Positions 31,025 to 33,085 of a DNA stretch of 33,085 bases are shown here, one piece after another. Source of the DNA: JBEBVQ01 sp964636205 (GTDB taxonomy: Bacteria > Bacteroidota > Bacteroidia > Chitinophagales > Chitinophagaceae); assembly GCA_964636205.1 (NCBI GenBank), contig CAZWPF010000021.1, positions 1-33,085 of the forward strand. Direction: 5' to 3'. The notes beneath the pieces are model-generated. The model saw nothing but the letters and a program-made list of their open reading frames with translations, was not told where the DNA came from and searched no databases. How positions within the stretch are numbered: position 1 is the stretch's first letter; each line of letters begins with the position of its first letter. The translations under genes were made by a program, and so were the position numbers.

Positions 31025-32935
31025 ATGTGCGGAATTTCTGGTGCTTATAGTTTCAGTGCGGTTACAAATGGCCGATTAGAGTTAATAGGTCAAACTTTAA
31101 AACAGTTGAAGGATCGAGGACCTGATGCCTCCGGAGTTTTTCGTCATCAAAATCTCGCATTAGGCCATTGCCGTCTCGCGGTGATCGATACTTCAGATGC
31201 AGCTTCCCAACCCATGTCCGATCCGACAGGTCGATACTGCTTGGTATTCAACGGGGAAATCTTTAATTATAAAGATCTTTCAGAACGATATCTGAAAGGC
31301 TATCAGGAGAAGTACGGCCGATTGAAAACACATTCTGATACAGAAGTGTTGCTGGGCTTGTTGATCGAGTACGGAGTGGACTGTCTAAATTGGCTTCAGG
31401 GATTTTTTGCGTTTGCCTTTTATGATAAGGAAGCCGGGAAATTGTTATTAGCTCGGGATCGGTTTGGGAAAAAGCCTTTGGTAATTTATCGGGATGAGGA
31501 ATTCCTGGCGTTTGCTTCAGAAATGAAATCGCTGATGGCCTGGGGAATACCCCGCGAACTGGACTATACCGTACTTCATCAATACCTGCAATTGAATTAT
31601 GTGCCGCAGCCTCAGAGTATGCTCAAGGGTGTATTTAAATTGAAGCAGGGGCACTATATGATCGTCGGTACTGCAGGAGTAGAGCAAGAGCAACCGTATT
31701 TCCAATTGCAGACTCATCCTGAGCGGTATGATCAATTAAGTTACGAGGATGCCAAGAGCAAGCTGGTCACACTTATGGATCAGGCTGTTAAGGATCGGAT
31801 GATATCGGACGTGCCATTGGGAGCGTTCTTAAGCGGAGGCATTGATTCTTCTGTGATAGTGGCTTTGGCCAGCAGGTACACCGACAAATTGCATACTTTT
31901 TCCGTTGGGTATAAAGACAATCCTTATTTTGATGAGACTCGCTATGCCAAACTGGTGGCGGATAAATACAAAACAGATCATACTGTTTTCTCATTATCTA
32001 ATAACGATTTCCTGGAGCATGTATATGGAGTATTGGATTATATCGACGAACCATTTGCAGATTCTTCAGCGATACCGGTATATATTCTGAGTAAGCATAC
32101 CCGCCAATCGGTAACAGTAGCATTGAGTGGTGATGGAGGAGATGAGGTCTTTGCCGGATATAACAAGCATATGGGAGAATGGCAGATGCGGCGAAAATCC
32201 TTGACCAAGAATTTGGTTTCGGCTGCATTGCCGCTTTGGAAATTATTGCCGAAAAGCAGAAATAATCCATTGACCAATACGTTTAGGAAAATTCATCGAT
32301 TTGCTGAAGCCTATCAACTGCCAACAAAGGAACGCTATTGGCGATTAGCTTCGTTTATGAATACGGACGCAGCTTCCTCCTTGCTTACAGAATCCGCCAG
32401 ACATCAAGTGGCTTTTGATCGATTGAGACAAGAGAAGGAACAGTTGTTGCAGGGCTTTAAGACCGATGATTTTAACGAAGTATTGCTCAGCGATATGAAT
32501 CTGGTTTTGTTGAGTGATATGCTGGTCAAGGTAGATCTGATGAGCATGGCCAACAGTCTGGAAGTTAGAAGCCCTTTCCTGGATCCCCGGGTAGTGGATT
32601 TTGCTTTCGGATTGCCTTCGGAGTATAAGATCGACGGGAAGATGAAGAAGAAAATACTTCAGGATGCTTTTAGGGATTTACTACCAGCAGCAATTTACAA
32701 CCGACCTAAGCATGGATTTGAAATTCCGTTGCTGGACTGGTTTCGGAATGAATTGTGGGGACTGATTGACAATGATTTATTGGCTCAGGATTTTGTTGTT
32801 GAACAAGGGATATTTAATCCTCAAAGTATTCAGCAATTAAAGCAAAAGTTGCGCAGTAGCAATCCCGGCGACAGTCATGCTACGATTTGGGCTTTGTTGG
32901 TATTTCAGTATTGGTGGAAGAAATACTTGAGCTAA
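31025..32935 (+). CDS. asnB: Asparagine synthetase (glutamine-hydrolysing)
   Basis: The protein has an N-terminal glutamine amidotransferase domain and a C-terminal synthetase domain, 636 residues. The nucleophile Cys2 follows the initiator Met in MCGISGAYSF; LKDRGPDASGVF, GHCRLAVIDTS and FNGEIFNY complete the class II glutaminase site. The ATP-pyrophosphatase loop is FLSGGIDSSVIVAL near residue 268, with SGDGGDEVFAGYNKH and LVKVDLMSMANSLEVRSPFLD. ATG 31025 must be the start, as Cys2 has to be exposed. The length and arrangement also fit AsnB-like amidotransferases of exopolysaccharide loci, so amidation of a surface sugar is an alternative to asparagine synthesis. Nothing beyond the stop fixes this. 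Confidence 0.93.
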   Translation: MCGISGAYSFSAVTNGRLELIGQTLKQLKDRGPDASGVFRHQNLALGHCRLAVIDTSDAASQPMSDPTGRYCLVFNGEIFNYKDLSERYLKGYQEKYGRLKTHSDTEVLLGLLIEYGVDCLNWLQGFFAFAFYDKEAGKLLLARDRFGKKPLVIYRDEEFLAFASEMKSLMAWGIPRELDYTVLHQYLQLNYVPQPQSMLKGVFKLKQGHYMIVGTAGVEQEQPYFQLQTHPERYDQLSYEDAKSKLVTLMDQAVKDRMISDVPLGAFLSGGIDSSVIVALASRYTDKLHTFSVGYKDNPYFDETRYAKLVADKYKTDHTVFSLSNNDFLEHVYGVLDYIDEPFADSSAIPVYILSKHTRQSVTVALSGDGGDEVFAGYNKHMGEWQMRRKSLTKNLVSAALPLWKLLPKSRNNPLTNTFRKIHRFAEAYQLPTKERYWRLASFMNTDAASSLLTESARHQVAFDRLRQEKEQLLQGFKTDDFNEVLLSDMNLVLLSDMLVKVDLMSMANSLEVRSPFLDPRVVDFAFGLPSEYKIDGKMKKKILQDAFRDLLPAAIYNRPKHGFEIPLLDWFRNELWGLIDNDLLAQDFVVEQGIFNPQSIQQLKQKLRSSNPGDSHATIWALLVFQYWWKKYLS

Positions 32936-33085
32936 TCCCTTCTTCTGGACTAATAGTCTTCATTAGCGCTACCTGAGTAGGTGATGGTAGATAGAAGGTC
33001 TGTGCATTTAATAAACTTGTGTGGTGGCGGACAGGTAATCGCCGTGAAATCCGCTACTGCTCTTATACTTGACCGTTAATATTTC
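32936..33085. other. Right-hand edge, possibly the 3' end of a minus-strand gene
   Basis: No complete gene. On the minus strand one frame stays open from the window edge to a TAA at 33010-33008 (25 codons, ending ATTQVY); the other two minus frames have stops within this stretch. It may be the tail of a gene lying outside the window; the evidence is weak. Confidence 0.2.

Overview
The window comes from a Bacteroidota chromosome; the genus cannot be read from it. Three things point there. First, many genes are preceded by the phylum's -7 box TAnnTTTG, sometimes with a TTG about 19-20 bp upstream (for example before 9598, 12085 and rpsL). Second, there is a secreted PKD protein with a gliding-motility/type IX secretion C-terminal domain, a DUF4625-like lipoprotein beside a TonB-dependent receptor, and a GWxTD-like protein. 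Third, Shine-Dalgarno sequences are mostly absent. The sequence is a draft scaffold with two runs of N (240-263 and 17044-17143). No tRNA, rRNA, CRISPR array or insertion sequence was seen.

Layout. 1-4.8 kb: the 3' part of fusA (EF-G), broken by an N gap of wrong length, then a convergent uvrA. 4.9-6.5 kb: a DegT-fold sugar enzyme with His in place of the PLP lysine, followed by a small membrane protein. 6.5-9.3 kb: a minus-strand operon of a LiaF-like membrane protein, a DUF4288 protein, a LytS-type histidine kinase and a LytTR response regulator. 9.6-11.7 kb: a membrane TPR protein and a convergent FucP/GluP-type sugar MFS transporter. 12.1-16.1 kb: sucD, anmK, a CoA-binding protein and a MATE exporter. 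16.2-17.7 kb: an RNA-binding RRM protein, a secreted unknown, a purine microsatellite, the 100-N gap, and a WapI-like immunity gene broken by an in-frame TGA. 17.9-22.0 kb: queA, a four-helix-bundle membrane sensor, recA, and rpsG/rpsL. 22.3-26.6 kb: a DUF4625-like lipoprotein, a His-rich TonB-dependent receptor and a GWxTD protein. 26.8-32.9 kb: a PKD/type IX secreted protein, a polytopic membrane protein and asnB.

Most genes are housekeeping (translation, DNA repair and recombination, TCA cycle, cell-wall recycling, queuosine synthesis). The parts most worth attention are the lysine-less DegT enzyme, the LiaF-like/two-component operon, the metal-type outer-membrane uptake pair with repeated ATTGCAACAT sites upstream, the broken immunity gene at a scaffold gap, and the split str operon: rpsL-rpsG end in their own terminator about 20 kb from fusA and on the opposite strand.
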